Source: Paracoccaceae bacterium (lineage in GTDB: Bacteria; Pseudomonadota; Alphaproteobacteria; Rhodobacterales; Rhodobacteraceae). Taken from it: a stretch of DNA of 64,000 nucleotides. The stretch is from assembly GCA_026706985.1 (NCBI GenBank), contig JAPOXR010000026.1, positions 1 through 64,000 on the forward strand. Direction: 5' to 3'. Positions 34,132-42,297 of the stretch are shown piece after piece. Below the pieces are notes generated by a model that ran no database searches, was not told where the DNA came from, and saw only the letters and a program-made list of their open reading frames with translations. A program made the position numbers and the translations under genes. Positions within the stretch are counted from its first letter, which is position 1; each line of letters begins with the position of its first letter.

Positions 34132-34266
34132 CTAACTATTGAAAATGGCGAGGAAGATAAGGACAGCGATCGCCGCCACGCACACCCAGAATGCGAATTT
34201 GACGAAGGCGTCAAAGTCGCGCTGATGCTGCTTCACATCCATCGAGCCATGTTCATGTTTTCCCAT
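34132..34266 (-). CDS. aa3-type cytochrome c oxidase subunit IV
   Basis: A 44-residue single-span membrane protein. The start MGKHEHGSMDVKQHQRDFDA and the following helix FVKFAFWVCVAAIAVLIFLAIF match the bacterial aa3 oxidase subunit IV family, a peripheral one-helix subunit of unknown function attached to the oxidase core. The ATG at 34266 gives exactly the family length; a longer frame to 34356 adds unrelated sequence overlapping the MBL gene's end. The core oxidase genes are not in the window. Confidence 0.85.
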   Translation of the reverse strand: MGKHEHGSMDVKQHQRDFDAFVKFAFWVCVAAIAVLIFLAIFNS

Positions 34267-34334
34267 ACCGCTCCCTAATCTGAACCAGGTCTTTATCGCA
34301 AGCGGAATTTTGACCCCGTCCCAGCCCCGGAAAA

Positions 34335-35360
34335 TCACCGTCTCCGCCAGATCCATACACCCTTGCCATTCAGCTCCCGACTCGCTTCCCCCCGCTCCAC
34401 CAGGAAATTCAGATGCGCCTGAGCCTCCGCCAGCGCCATTGAGAATTCGCTGCTCCGGATCGGTCGTTGAAACACCGCGTTCAGCGTATCAAAGGTGGTG
34501 ACCGGGTTTGCAAGCAGACTTCTCAGCCGTGCCAGAGCCTGATCGTGGTTGTCGAGCAGCTGCTTCAGCCGCAGCTTCAGCCCGGTGTAGGGCTGCTTAT
34601 GGCCAGGGAGAACGAGATGATCGGGGCGCGTGAATCGCATGAATTTTTTGCATGATTTCAGAAATCCCCGCAACGGGTCGGCTTCCGGCTCGGTCGGATA
34701 GACACCGATATTCGGTGTGATTTCCGGGAGGAACTGGTCACCTCCCAAGACCAGCGGCGCATCCTCGCACCAGAAGGTCGCATGCGATGGTGCGTGTCCG
34801 TGTCCGATTCTGACCTTCCAGATGCGTCCGCCTATCTTCACTTTGTCGCCGTCGCGGATGCGTTTGAACCCGTTTGGGATCGGGTGCACACAGTCGGAAA
34901 AATTGAATGGCCGTTTCTGTTCATATTCTGCCAGACTGGCGTCGGGCACGCCTGTCCCGCGGTAGAACTCAATCGCCTCCGGGGTCGGATGCGCCTGCTC
35001 ATCGAGCGTCAGCATTCTTGCGGTCAGCCATGCGATCCGTGTCGCCAGGATCTCGGCGCCGCATTCCCGGCGAAACCAGCCGGCAAACCCGACATGATCG
35101 GGATGATGATGCGTGAGGATAACCCGGCGCACCGGAGCGCCGGCCAGCGGGCCGGCGAGAATCTGTGACCACAGTGCACGCGCTTTACCAGTCCGCATGC
35201 CGGTATCGACAAGCGTCCAGCCATCATCATCCCGCAGCGCGAAAATATTGACATGATCCAGCGCCATGGGCAGCGGCAACCGAAACCACAACAGCCCGTC
35301 GACGATTTCCTCTGCCTCGGCACCGATTGGCACCCCGGAAACCGGGTAGCGAATTTTCAT
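34335..35360 (-). CDS. MBL-fold metallo-hydrolase
   Basis: A 341-residue metallo-beta-lactamase-fold hydrolase. The metal-binding motif is LTHHHPDHVGFAG (HxHxDH), with the further His in GHAPSH and Asp in LVLGGDQFLPEI, and a last His in LVLPGHKQPY. The C-terminal domain (KLRLKQLLDNHDQALARL to the end) is the helical extension seen in LACTB2/glyoxalase II-like groups. It starts by ATGA overlap with the acyl-CoA dehydrogenase gene, so it may hydrolyse a thioester arising in the same catabolic step. Substrate is not known. Confidence 0.88.
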   Translation of the reverse strand: MKIRYPVSGVPIGAEAEEIVDGLLWFRLPLPMALDHVNIFALRDDDGWTLVDTGMRTGKARALWSQILAGPLAGAPVRRVILTHHHPDHVGFAGWFRRECGAEILATRIAWLTARMLTLDEQAHPTPEAIEFYRGTGVPDASLAEYEQKRPFNFSDCVHPIPNGFKRIRDGDKVKIGGRIWKVRIGHGHAPSHATFWCEDAPLVLGGDQFLPEITPNIGVYPTEPEADPLRGFLKSCKKFMRFTRPDHLVLPGHKQPYTGLKLRLKQLLDNHDQALARLRSLLANPVTTFDTLNAVFQRPIRSSEFSMALAEAQAHLNFLVERGEASRELNGKGVWIWRRR

Positions 35361-37030
35361 AATGTCACCGAAGACAGGTCCGCATCCCCGCTCACCACTT
35401 CGCGGCACAGCTCCCGGACGGCGGGAAGTAACCTCTGAAAATAAACCCGCGCGAGTGCCTGCCGTTCGCCGCCATCCCCGGAAGCCGCAAGGTGCCAACG
35501 CGCGCCCAGCAGCAACGCGACAGCGCGCAGAAACGGCGTGGATGCGGCGGCCGACTGAGTATCGCCGCTTCGCCCGACCATCCATGCAGCCGCCCGCCGG
35601 GTTTCCGATTCCGCATCCAGCAGGGCCGGCGAGAATTCACACCCATCCGCCGATTCCGCGGCGATCCGGACTTCATCAAGCAACGAATTCATCGCTGCGC
35701 CCGAATCCGCGAGCTTGCGGCCGGCAAGGTCCAGGGCCTGAATATCATTCGTGCCCTCGTAAATCGTGGTCACGATGACATCGCGGAGGAATTGCGCCGC
35801 ACCCGTGGCCTCAATATATCCGCTGCCTCCAAAGATGCCGAGCATCCGCAGGGCGGTTTCAACCCCGGTGTCGGAGCCAAAAGCCTTGGCGATCGGTGTG
35901 AGCAGAGCGGCACGGTGCTGCCAGGCGGCTTCGCCGGAGAATTGCGCCATATCGAGTGCGAATGCACAGTCGGTGCAGATCGCCCGGGCGGCGAAAATCT
36001 GTGCCTTCGCCCGTGCCAGCGTGCGGCGGATATTGCCATGCCCGATGATGCTGCCGGTCTCCCCCGACAATGTTCTTCCCTGTCTGCGTGTGTGGGCATA
36101 TTCAGCCGCTTCCTGCCACGCCGCTTCGGCGACCGCCACACCCTGAGTCCCGACTCCCAGCCGGGCATTGTTCATCATTGTGAACATCGCCGCCAAGCCG
36201 CCGCCGGTAACACCTACCAGCCAGCCTCGCGCCGATTCAAACCGCACCAGAGCGGTGGGCGAGCCGTGAATCCCGAGTTTCTCCTCAAGGGCGGCAATGC
36301 TGACCCCGTTGCGGCGTCCGGGCTGCCCATCCGGTCCCGGAATCAATTTCGGCACCAGAAACAGCGACAATCCCTTTGAACCCCTGGCTGCATTTTCGCC
36401 GCGTGCCAACACCAGATGGCAAATATTCCCGGCGAAATCAGAATCCGCCCAGCTTATGAAAATCTTTTCCCCGGTCAACCGGTAGCTGCCATCACCGGCA
36501 GCTACCGCCCGGGTACGGATTGCCCCGACATCGGAGCCGGCCTGAGGCTCGGTGATATTCATGGTGCCGCACCATTCACCCGAGATCAGCCGTGGCAGAT
36601 AGATTTCCTTCAATTCCTCGCTTGCGTGCTGTTCCAGCGCGTCGATCTGGCATTGTGTCAGCATCGGGTTCAACCCGAACGCCATACATGTGCCGTTGAA
36701 CATCTCGTTGCAGGCATTGCGCAATGTGCCGGGAAATCCGAAGCCGCCATACCGCTCCCCGGCCGACATGCCGACCCAACCGCCCGCCGCGAATGACCGG
36801 TAGGCTTCGCCGAAACCGGGCGAGGTGCGCACGATTCCGTTTTCCAGAACCGGCTTCCGGCAATCACCGCGGCGCTGCAGGGGAGCGATCTCAGACTGAG
36901 CCAATTTTGCGGCGGCATCCAGAACCGCATCAATCTCCTGCGAATCGAGATCCGCAAACGGACCCTGTTCAGTCAGCCGCCGCAATTCGAACAGATACCG
37001 GTATTCGTCCGCCGGAGAGTGATATGCCAT
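35357..37030 (-). CDS. Acyl-CoA dehydrogenase, long form (DmdC/FadE-like)
   Basis: A 557-residue FAD enzyme. Besides the usual three ACAD domains it has the extra C-terminal domain of the DmdC/long-chain group. FAD and substrate blocks are GTMNITEPQAGSDVGAIRT and FISWADSDFAGNICHLVLA; the catalytic base Glu is in TTIYEGTNDIQALDL. The start MAYHSPADEYRYLFE matches the family opening; a frame reaching 37165 is rejected because it would run over the Sua5 upstream region. Paired by ATGA with an MBL hydrolase. The substrate could be 3-methylmercaptopropionyl-CoA or a fatty acyl-CoA; sequence alone does not decide. Confidence 0.9.
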   Translation of the reverse strand: MAYHSPADEYRYLFELRRLTEQGPFADLDSQEIDAVLDAAAKLAQSEIAPLQRRGDCRKPVLENGIVRTSPGFGEAYRSFAAGGWVGMSAGERYGGFGFPGTLRNACNEMFNGTCMAFGLNPMLTQCQIDALEQHASEELKEIYLPRLISGEWCGTMNITEPQAGSDVGAIRTRAVAAGDGSYRLTGEKIFISWADSDFAGNICHLVLARGENAARGSKGLSLFLVPKLIPGPDGQPGRRNGVSIAALEEKLGIHGSPTALVRFESARGWLVGVTGGGLAAMFTMMNNARLGVGTQGVAVAEAAWQEAAEYAHTRRQGRTLSGETGSIIGHGNIRRTLARAKAQIFAARAICTDCAFALDMAQFSGEAAWQHRAALLTPIAKAFGSDTGVETALRMLGIFGGSGYIEATGAAQFLRDVIVTTIYEGTNDIQALDLAGRKLADSGAAMNSLLDEVRIAAESADGCEFSPALLDAESETRRAAAWMVGRSGDTQSAAASTPFLRAVALLLGARWHLAASGDGGERQALARVYFQRLLPAVRELCREVVSGDADLSSVTL

Positions 37031-37211
37031 GAATTCCGCCGTCAGGGTCCGGGCAACCCGTTTATGGAGAAAGACACGGGCTTTCCAGTGCCACTGCAGT
37101 CTGCGGCAAAACACCTTTTGCCACAATGCAGCCGACCGGACAGGCAGTCCTATCCGAAAATGCACCGGGAAAGTATGGACGCGCCTCGCTCAAGCTGCCA
37201 AACATCAACCT

Positions 37212-38171
37212 ATGCGGACTGAATTGCTGAAAACAGATACGGAAGGTATCGAACAAGCCGCCGCCACGCTGAGGCGCGGCGGTTTAGTCGCGTTTCCGAC
37301 CGAAACCGTCTATGGGCTTGGAGCCGATGCACGCCGCGACTCGGCGGTGCTTGAAATCTTCAGAGTCAAGGGCCGCCCGGCGGACAATCCCTTGATCGTG
37401 CATGTCAGAAACAATGTCGAAGCCGGGCAAATCGGCCGATTTGATGCTCTGACTCTCAAGCTGGCAGAGCATTTCTGGCCCGGACCGATGACTTTGGTGC
37501 TGCCGCTGCGGCAGGGAGCGGGTCTATCCCGGCATGTCCTGGCCGGCCATCCGACGGTCGCAATCCGGGTGCCTTCACACAGTGTCGCGCGCGCTTTGCT
37601 GGAAGCCTTCGATGGGCCGGTCGCGGCACCTTCGGCGAATTTGTCCAGCAGGATCAGCCCGACCCGAACCTGCCACGTCGTCCGCGATCTTGGTGGAGCG
37701 ATCCCGGCGCTGCTCGATGGCGGCGATTGTCAGTTGGGTATTGAATCGACGATTCTGGCCGCTTCCACCGACGAGCTGACAATGCTGAGGCCGGGCGCCG
37801 TCACCGCGGAAGAGATTTTACAGGTCACCGGCATCCGGCCACGCATGACCGGCTCGCCGGACGCACCCGGTTCGCCCGGCCAACTGCCGCTGCATTACGC
37901 GCCGGCCTCGCGGCTGCGTCTGCGGGCGACAGACACCGAAGCCGATGAGATCAGCGTCGGTTTCGGGCCGGACTGCGGTGACAAAGACATGAACCTGTCG
38001 TTGACCGGCGATCTGAATGAGGCTGCGGCAAATCTCTATGCGGCACTCAGCACCGCCGACGAAATGGCAAAAAGCAAAGCCGCGGGAATTGCGGTCTCAC
38101 CCATACCCGATACCGGATTGGGCCGCGCCATCAACGACCGGCTGAGACGTGGCACCGGCAACAACGGCTGA
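37212..38171 (+). CDS. L-threonylcarbamoyladenylate synthase (Sua5 type)
   Basis: A 319-residue Sua5/TsaC protein that makes threonylcarbamoyl-AMP for t6A37 tRNA modification. The YrdC domain has GGLVAFPTETVYGLGADA, FRVKGRPADNPLIVHV, LAGHPTVAIRVPSH and GPVAAPSANLSSRISPT. The C-terminal Sua5 domain begins near PGSPGQLPLHYAPASRL, so this is the two-domain form rather than the short TsaC. The start at 37212 places the first conserved Thr/Glu motif at the usual distance; no strong ribosome site is visible. Divergent from the acyl-CoA dehydrogenase. Confidence 0.93.
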   Translation: MRTELLKTDTEGIEQAAATLRRGGLVAFPTETVYGLGADARRDSAVLEIFRVKGRPADNPLIVHVRNNVEAGQIGRFDALTLKLAEHFWPGPMTLVLPLRQGAGLSRHVLAGHPTVAIRVPSHSVARALLEAFDGPVAAPSANLSSRISPTRTCHVVRDLGGAIPALLDGGDCQLGIESTILAASTDELTMLRPGAVTAEEILQVTGIRPRMTGSPDAPGSPGQLPLHYAPASRLRLRATDTEADEISVGFGPDCGDKDMNLSLTGDLNEAAANLYAALSTADEMAKSKAAGIAVSPIPDTGLGRAINDRLRRGTGNNG

Positions 38172-38186
38172 GGACAGACCCGGGCC

Positions 38187-38771
38187 TCAGGCGGTTCCGC
38201 CGGTCATCACAAGTGCCGCAGGGTCCACACCGAGTGATTTGATCGCGGCTTCCCATTTATCGTCGTCATCGGTCTGGAAAACGATGTCCGGACTGCCTCT
38301 GCAGATCAGCCATGCATTGTTCTGCAATTCGCTTTCCAGCTGCCCGGCTCCCCAGCCGGCATAGCCCAAAGCCAGTATCACCCGCGACGGCCCATTGCCG
38401 CGCGAAAGGTCCAGCAGGATGTCCGGTGAGGTGGTCACCAGGAATTCACCATTGATTTCCTTGGTCAATTCATAGCGTTCACAATCGGCGGAATGGATGG
38501 CGATTGCCCGCTCCTTCCCGACCGGGCCGCCGAAATGCACCGGCATGGGGTTGGATTCGGCAATCGGTTCCTCGCCGCCTTCAGTGAAGGCGCCGACCTG
38601 CATAAAGCCGGCAACCTTATTGACCACGACACCCATGGCGCTTTCCGCGGAATGGTCGAGCATCAGGATCACACTTCGGGTGAACTGCGAGTCGCCCATA
38701 TCGGGCATGGCCACAAGCAGACTGCCTGCAAGATATTCCGATTTAGCATCTACGACCATGACATGATCCAT
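38187..38771 (-). CDS. YqgE/AlgH family protein
   Basis: A 194-residue protein of the UPF0301 (YqgE/AlgH) family. Conserved blocks: EYLAGSLLVAMPDMGDSQFTRSVI, GVVVNK, PVHFGGPVGKERAIAIHS, and LALGYAGWGAGQLESELQNNAWL. AlgH was first described as an alginate regulator in Pseudomonas, but the molecular function is unknown. The ATG at 38771 gives the normal length; upstream codons extend across the divergent gene's leader. Divergent from the DsbD-N-domain gene, an association common in alphaproteobacteria. Confidence 0.92.
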   Translation of the reverse strand: MDHVMVVDAKSEYLAGSLLVAMPDMGDSQFTRSVILMLDHSAESAMGVVVNKVAGFMQVGAFTEGGEEPIAESNPMPVHFGGPVGKERAIAIHSADCERYELTKEINGEFLVTTSPDILLDLSRGNGPSRVILALGYAGWGAGQLESELQNNAWLICRGSPDIVFQTDDDDKWEAAIKSLGVDPAALVMTGGTA

Positions 38772-38891
38772 TCTCTTACCGGCAGCGGCCTGCGATTTAC
38801 GGCTTGACCTTTCAGCTGTGATGAATTCATGCTCAAAGGACAATGGACGTGGCTTCCGCCACTTTGGCACAATTGTCCGGGAAGTGTGAGC

Positions 38892-39758
38892 ATGTCAACA
38901 ATATCGGTGATGGTGCGCGGGCTGTGTGCGGTTCTGGCTGTCGTGGCGACGGCCTCCGGGGGGACAGCACAGATGCTGTCGTCGGACCCTGATGCGCTTC
39001 CGGCCAGAATTGAGCTGCTGCAGGGATGGCGTGAAACCGGCGAGTCCGGAGCACGCCATATCTTCGGCCTGCGCGTCAGCATGGACGAGGGATGGAAAAC
39101 CTATTGGCGGAACCCCGGGCAGAGCGGATTTCCACCACATTTTGAATGGACCGGGCTGGAAAATTCCGGCCAGCCCACTGTGCATTATCCCCGCCCGGGG
39201 CTGCTCACCGACCAGCTGTCCGGAATCCGGATTCTCGGTTACGAGAAAACCGTGGTGCTGCCGATCGAGGTCGCGCTTGATGATGTCTCAGAGAGCGCGG
39301 TCGTGCAGGGCGTGTTGCAGTACGGCGTATGCCGCGAAATCTGCATTCCGGCCAGATATGACATCCATGCCCGGTTGCCGGCGAATGCGACCAGCCCGCA
39401 TGCCGGGATTGTATCGGCACTCGCTGACATGCCGTTCCGTATTCATGCGGCGGATTCCGCAGTGACATTCACCTGTTCATTCACACCGTTGGACGGGGAT
39501 TCATTCTCCGTTGCGGTGGCGATCAGCGGTGCAATCAATGGGCAGGAAGAATTCGTGGCCGTATTTGATTATCCGGACCCGCTGGTCGGCTTCTCGGATG
39601 CGGATGCAGTGATCGGTCCGGATGGAACACTGCAGGCTTGGTCCGAAATGCGGTTTTACGGCGGCCGCGTGCCTGCGGTCGACCGCTCCAGGCTTCAAAT
39701 CGCAGTTGTCACACCTGAATCCACAACAGAATATTCGGGCTGCTCAAGCGCCGGTTAG
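38892..39758 (+). CDS. DsbD N-terminal-domain protein (periplasmic thiol protein)
   Basis: A 288-residue exported protein. The signal peptide (MVRGLCAVLAVVATASGGTAQ) ends near residue 28. The rest resembles the alpha-type periplasmic domain of DsbD: GWKTYWRNPGQSGFPPHFEW, LGYEKTVVLPIEV, and the redox pair in YGVCREICIPARYD (CxxxC). Membrane and thioredoxin domains of full DsbD are absent, so it may relay electrons to cytochrome c maturation or act as a copper/thiol protein. Divergent from yqgE, convergent with moaB. Confidence 0.85.
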   Translation: MSTISVMVRGLCAVLAVVATASGGTAQMLSSDPDALPARIELLQGWRETGESGARHIFGLRVSMDEGWKTYWRNPGQSGFPPHFEWTGLENSGQPTVHYPRPGLLTDQLSGIRILGYEKTVVLPIEVALDDVSESAVVQGVLQYGVCREICIPARYDIHARLPANATSPHAGIVSALADMPFRIHAADSAVTFTCSFTPLDGDSFSVAVAISGAINGQEEFVAVFDYPDPLVGFSDADAVIGPDGTLQAWSEMRFYGGRVPAVDRSRLQIAVVTPESTTEYSGCSSAG

Positions 39759-39775
39759 GGCCACATCCGCTGATC

Positions 39776-40312
39776 TCATTTGCGTCTCAAATGCTCATCG
39801 AGTCTCGGCATGATTTCAACGAGATTACAGGGCCGGTTGCGATAGTCGAACTGCATCGCCAACACCTCATCCCAAGCGTCGCGACAGGCACCGGGTGAGC
39901 CCGGAAGCGCAAAGAAATAAGTCCCTTGGGCAACGCCGGCACAGGCGCGCGATTGAATGGCCGAGGCCCCGATACTGTTCATGGAAATCACCGCGAATAC
40001 AGCGCCGAATGCCTCGATTTCCTTCTCATAAAGGCTACGGTGGGCTTCCACCGTTACGTCGCGGCCGGTCAGTCCGGTACCGCCGGTCGACAACACGGCA
40101 TCAATCGCCGGATCCTGCGCCCACTGCCTTAAGTGGAAACTGATATCGGCCAAATTGTCACGGCAGAGCTGCCGGTCGGCGAGAATATGGCCAGAGGTCC
40201 GGATACGCTCCGCCAATAGATCGCCGGACCGGTCCTCGGCGGGAGTTCGGCTGTCGGATACGGTTAATAATGCCATCCGCACCGGGATAAATTCCCTGTC
40301 GGATCCCATCAT
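39776..40312 (-). CDS. moaB: Molybdenum cofactor biosynthesis protein MoaB
   Basis: A 178-residue MoaB/MogA-fold protein that adenylates molybdopterin. Landmarks: ALLTVSDSRTPAEDRSGDLLAERI, DAVLSTGGTGLTGRDVTVEA (the MPT-binding GGTG loop), GAVFAVISMNSIGASAIQSRA and FFALPGSPGACRDAWDEVL. The start overlaps the uracil-DNA glycosylase stop (ATGA), so the two are cotranscribed. moaE and moaD lie about 10 kb away in this window. Confidence 0.95.
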   Translation of the reverse strand: MMGSDREFIPVRMALLTVSDSRTPAEDRSGDLLAERIRTSGHILADRQLCRDNLADISFHLRQWAQDPAIDAVLSTGGTGLTGRDVTVEAHRSLYEKEIEAFGAVFAVISMNSIGASAIQSRACAGVAQGTYFFALPGSPGACRDAWDEVLAMQFDYRNRPCNLVEIMPRLDEHLRRK

Positions 40313-41169
40313 GTCTCTGCCAGCTTCTGCCGGATCATGAGAAGATCAATCCAGGAATCGCCTTTCCTCGATGGGCTTCGCAGCAGATACGCCGGGTGAA
40401 ACATCGGCATAACCGGAATCCCGTTGCGTTCAAACCAATGCCCGCGCAGCCGCGTTATGCCACGCTGCTGTATCAGCAGCCAACAGGAATGATTCCCCAT
40501 CGGCACCAGCAGTTCAGGTCGCACAAGTTCAATATGCCGGTCGAGGAACGGCTTCATCATCGCCATTTCCTCAGACTCCGGATTTCTGTTTCCGGGAGGC
40601 CGCCAGGGGAGGACATTGGTGATATAGAGTGACTGTTCACCATTTTCACTGCTCCGGTCGAGCCCGATTTCGGCGAACATCTTGTCGAGCAGCTGTCCCG
40701 CCTGACCGACGAAGGGACGGCCCGTTCTGTCTTCTTCCGCTCCCGGAGCTTCCCCCACGATCATGACCCTCGCGCCGGGATTACCGTCGGAAAACACCAA
40801 ATTCCGTGCTTTTTCCTTTAGGCCGCAATGGGGATAGGCCTGCAATGCACACCGCAGCGCCTCCAGCGAGTCCGCACTCTTGGCCAACTCTTCCGCCGCC
40901 GCGACCGCTTCATCCAGTTTCGATTTCACCTCTTCCGCCGTTACCAAAGTCCCGGCTGACCGCACGCCGCCGGGCGCAGCCTCAATCGGCTGGGAATATC
41001 CACCGGAGACGGGTTTACGCATGTCTGCGGTGATCGCTGCCGCGGCCGGCCGGGGTGAAGGGATGAATCGATTCACAGGGGTATCACCAATCGGCTCTTC
41101 GGCACCGGTCTCGAGGCACCATTCGACCAACTGCCTGGCGGTCGATCCGGACAAATCAAGCGCTGTCAT
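40309..41169 (-). CDS. Uracil-DNA glycosylase, family 4-like without the Fe-S ligands
   Basis: A 286-residue glycosylase removing uracil from DNA. Motif 1 is VGEAPGAEEDRTGRPFVGQAGQLLD; the second is YITNVLPWRPPGNRNPE; motif 3 includes MFHPAYLLRSPSRK with the catalytic-side His. In family 4 enzymes four Cys bind a 4Fe-4S cluster; here the equivalent positions read YPHC (one Cys kept), NVLPW (Trp) and AMMKPF (none), so the cluster is probably absent. Cluster-less relatives are known among alphaproteobacteria. The N-terminal 100 residues are a low-complexity extension. The start at 41169 is used. Confidence 0.88.
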   Translation of the reverse strand: MTALDLSGSTARQLVEWCLETGAEEPIGDTPVNRFIPSPRPAAAAITADMRKPVSGGYSQPIEAAPGGVRSAGTLVTAEEVKSKLDEAVAAAEELAKSADSLEALRCALQAYPHCGLKEKARNLVFSDGNPGARVMIVGEAPGAEEDRTGRPFVGQAGQLLDKMFAEIGLDRSSENGEQSLYITNVLPWRPPGNRNPESEEMAMMKPFLDRHIELVRPELLVPMGNHSCWLLIQQRGITRLRGHWFERNGIPVMPMFHPAYLLRSPSRKGDSWIDLLMIRQKLAET

Positions 41170-41278
41170 TGTAGAGGCACGGCTGAACTCATGTGGCAAT
41201 TTTATGCCAGCCTGAGCGATTTGCAAAACCAAAGATTCGGCTACACCGCAAAACCGGCGCCCGCACCTTGATGGGCGG

Positions 41279-41307
41279 TTGTTACATGACCGGTGCAGAC
41301 TTATAGA
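41279..41307 (+). promoter_or_regulatory. Promoter of the pyrB operon
   Basis: TTGTTA (41279-41284), a 17-base spacer and TATAGA (41302-41307), giving a leader of about 20 bases before the pyrB ATG at 41334. The leader is too short for an attenuator. Confidence 0.5.
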
Positions 41308-41333
41308 CGCTGTTGGGGCGAGGTGAGGACCGC

Positions 41334-42296
41334 ATGGGGTTTTCCGGCAGACATCTTCTCGGAATTGAAGCGCTTTCAATCGAGGATATCCTGCAGATTC
41401 TGGATCTTGCGGACAGTTATGTTGATCTGAACCGGAGAAAAGTGAAGCACAGCACCGCGCTTGCCGGCATGACTCAGGTCAACATGTTCTTTGAGAATTC
41501 CACCCGTACCCAATCCAGTTTTGAACTGGCGGGAAAGCGACTGGGCGCCGATGTTATGAATTTGGAGGTTGACTCCAGTTCGGTCGGAAAAGGCGAAACC
41601 CTCATAGACACCGCCATGACTCTGAATGCCATGCGCCCCGACCTGCTGGTTGTGCGGCATCCGCATTCGGGATCGGTCGATTTGTTGGCGGAAAAGGTTG
41701 ATTGTTCGGTGGTGAACGCCGGCGACGGCCGCCACGAACATCCCACGCAGGCGCTCCTGGATGCTCTGACAATCCGTCGGGTGAGAGGAGCCGTGGAAGG
41801 GCTGACTGTCGCCATCTGCGGCGATATCCAACATTCACGGGTGGCCCGCTCGAATCTGCTCCTGCTTTCAAAACTACAGAACCGAATCCGCATGGTCGGC
41901 CCGAAAACTCTTGTTCCGCGGGTGTTCGAAGAGTTCGGCGTGGAGATATTTGACAATATGCGGGACTGCCTGCGCGATGCGGATGTCGTCATGATGCTTC
42001 GGCTGCAAAAGGAACGAATGGAAGGCGCTTTCGTCCCTTCTATGCGGGAATATTTCCATCTCTTCGGCCTGGATGCGGATAAACTCCGGTCCGCCAAACC
42101 GGATGCGATCGTAATGCATCCCGGACCGATGAACCGGGGAGTGGAAATTGACGGCGCGTTGGCAGACGATATCAGCCGAAGCGTCATTCAGGATCAGGTT
42201 GAAATCGGCGTAGCTGTGCGGATGGCGGTTCTGGACCTTCTGGCACGGACACGCCGCAGCACAGCAGATCATTCGGTGCCGCGGGAGTTGATCTGA
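41334..42296 (+). CDS. pyrB: Aspartate carbamoyltransferase, catalytic subunit
   Basis: PyrB (320 aa) condenses carbamoyl phosphate with aspartate, the first committed pyrimidine step. Carbamoyl-phosphate site: [20 protein letters not shown] (STRT); [10 protein letters not shown] with the catalytic His; aspartate site [14 protein letters not shown]-terminal [13 protein letters not shown]. The ATG at 41334 follows GAGG and is preferred over a TTG seven codons upstream. It is the first gene of pyrB-pyrC-plsY. Association with a probably inactive PyrC fits the dodecameric PyrB/PyrC-like complexes known from other bacteria. Confidence 0.96.
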   Translation: MGFSGRHLLGIEALSIEDILQILDLADSYVDLNRRKVKHSTALAGMTQVNMFFENSTRTQSSFELAGKRLGADVMNLEVDSSSVGKGETLIDTAMTLNAMRPDLLVVRHPHSGSVDLLAEKVDCSVVNAGDGRHEHPTQALLDALTIRRVRGAVEGLTVAICGDIQHSRVARSNLLLLSKLQNRIRMVGPKTLVPRVFEEFGVEIFDNMRDCLRDADVVMMLRLQKERMEGAFVPSMREYFHLFGLDADKLRSAKPDAIVMHPGPMNRGVEIDGALADDISRSVIQDQVEIGVAVRMAVLDLLARTRRSTADHSVPRELI

Positions 42297-42297
42297 C

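Noticed and set aside
37031-37165. Longer N-terminus for the acyl-CoA dehydrogenase
   Set aside because: It is arginine/leucine-rich and unlike the family, whose members begin with the MAYHSPADEYRYLFE-type segment.
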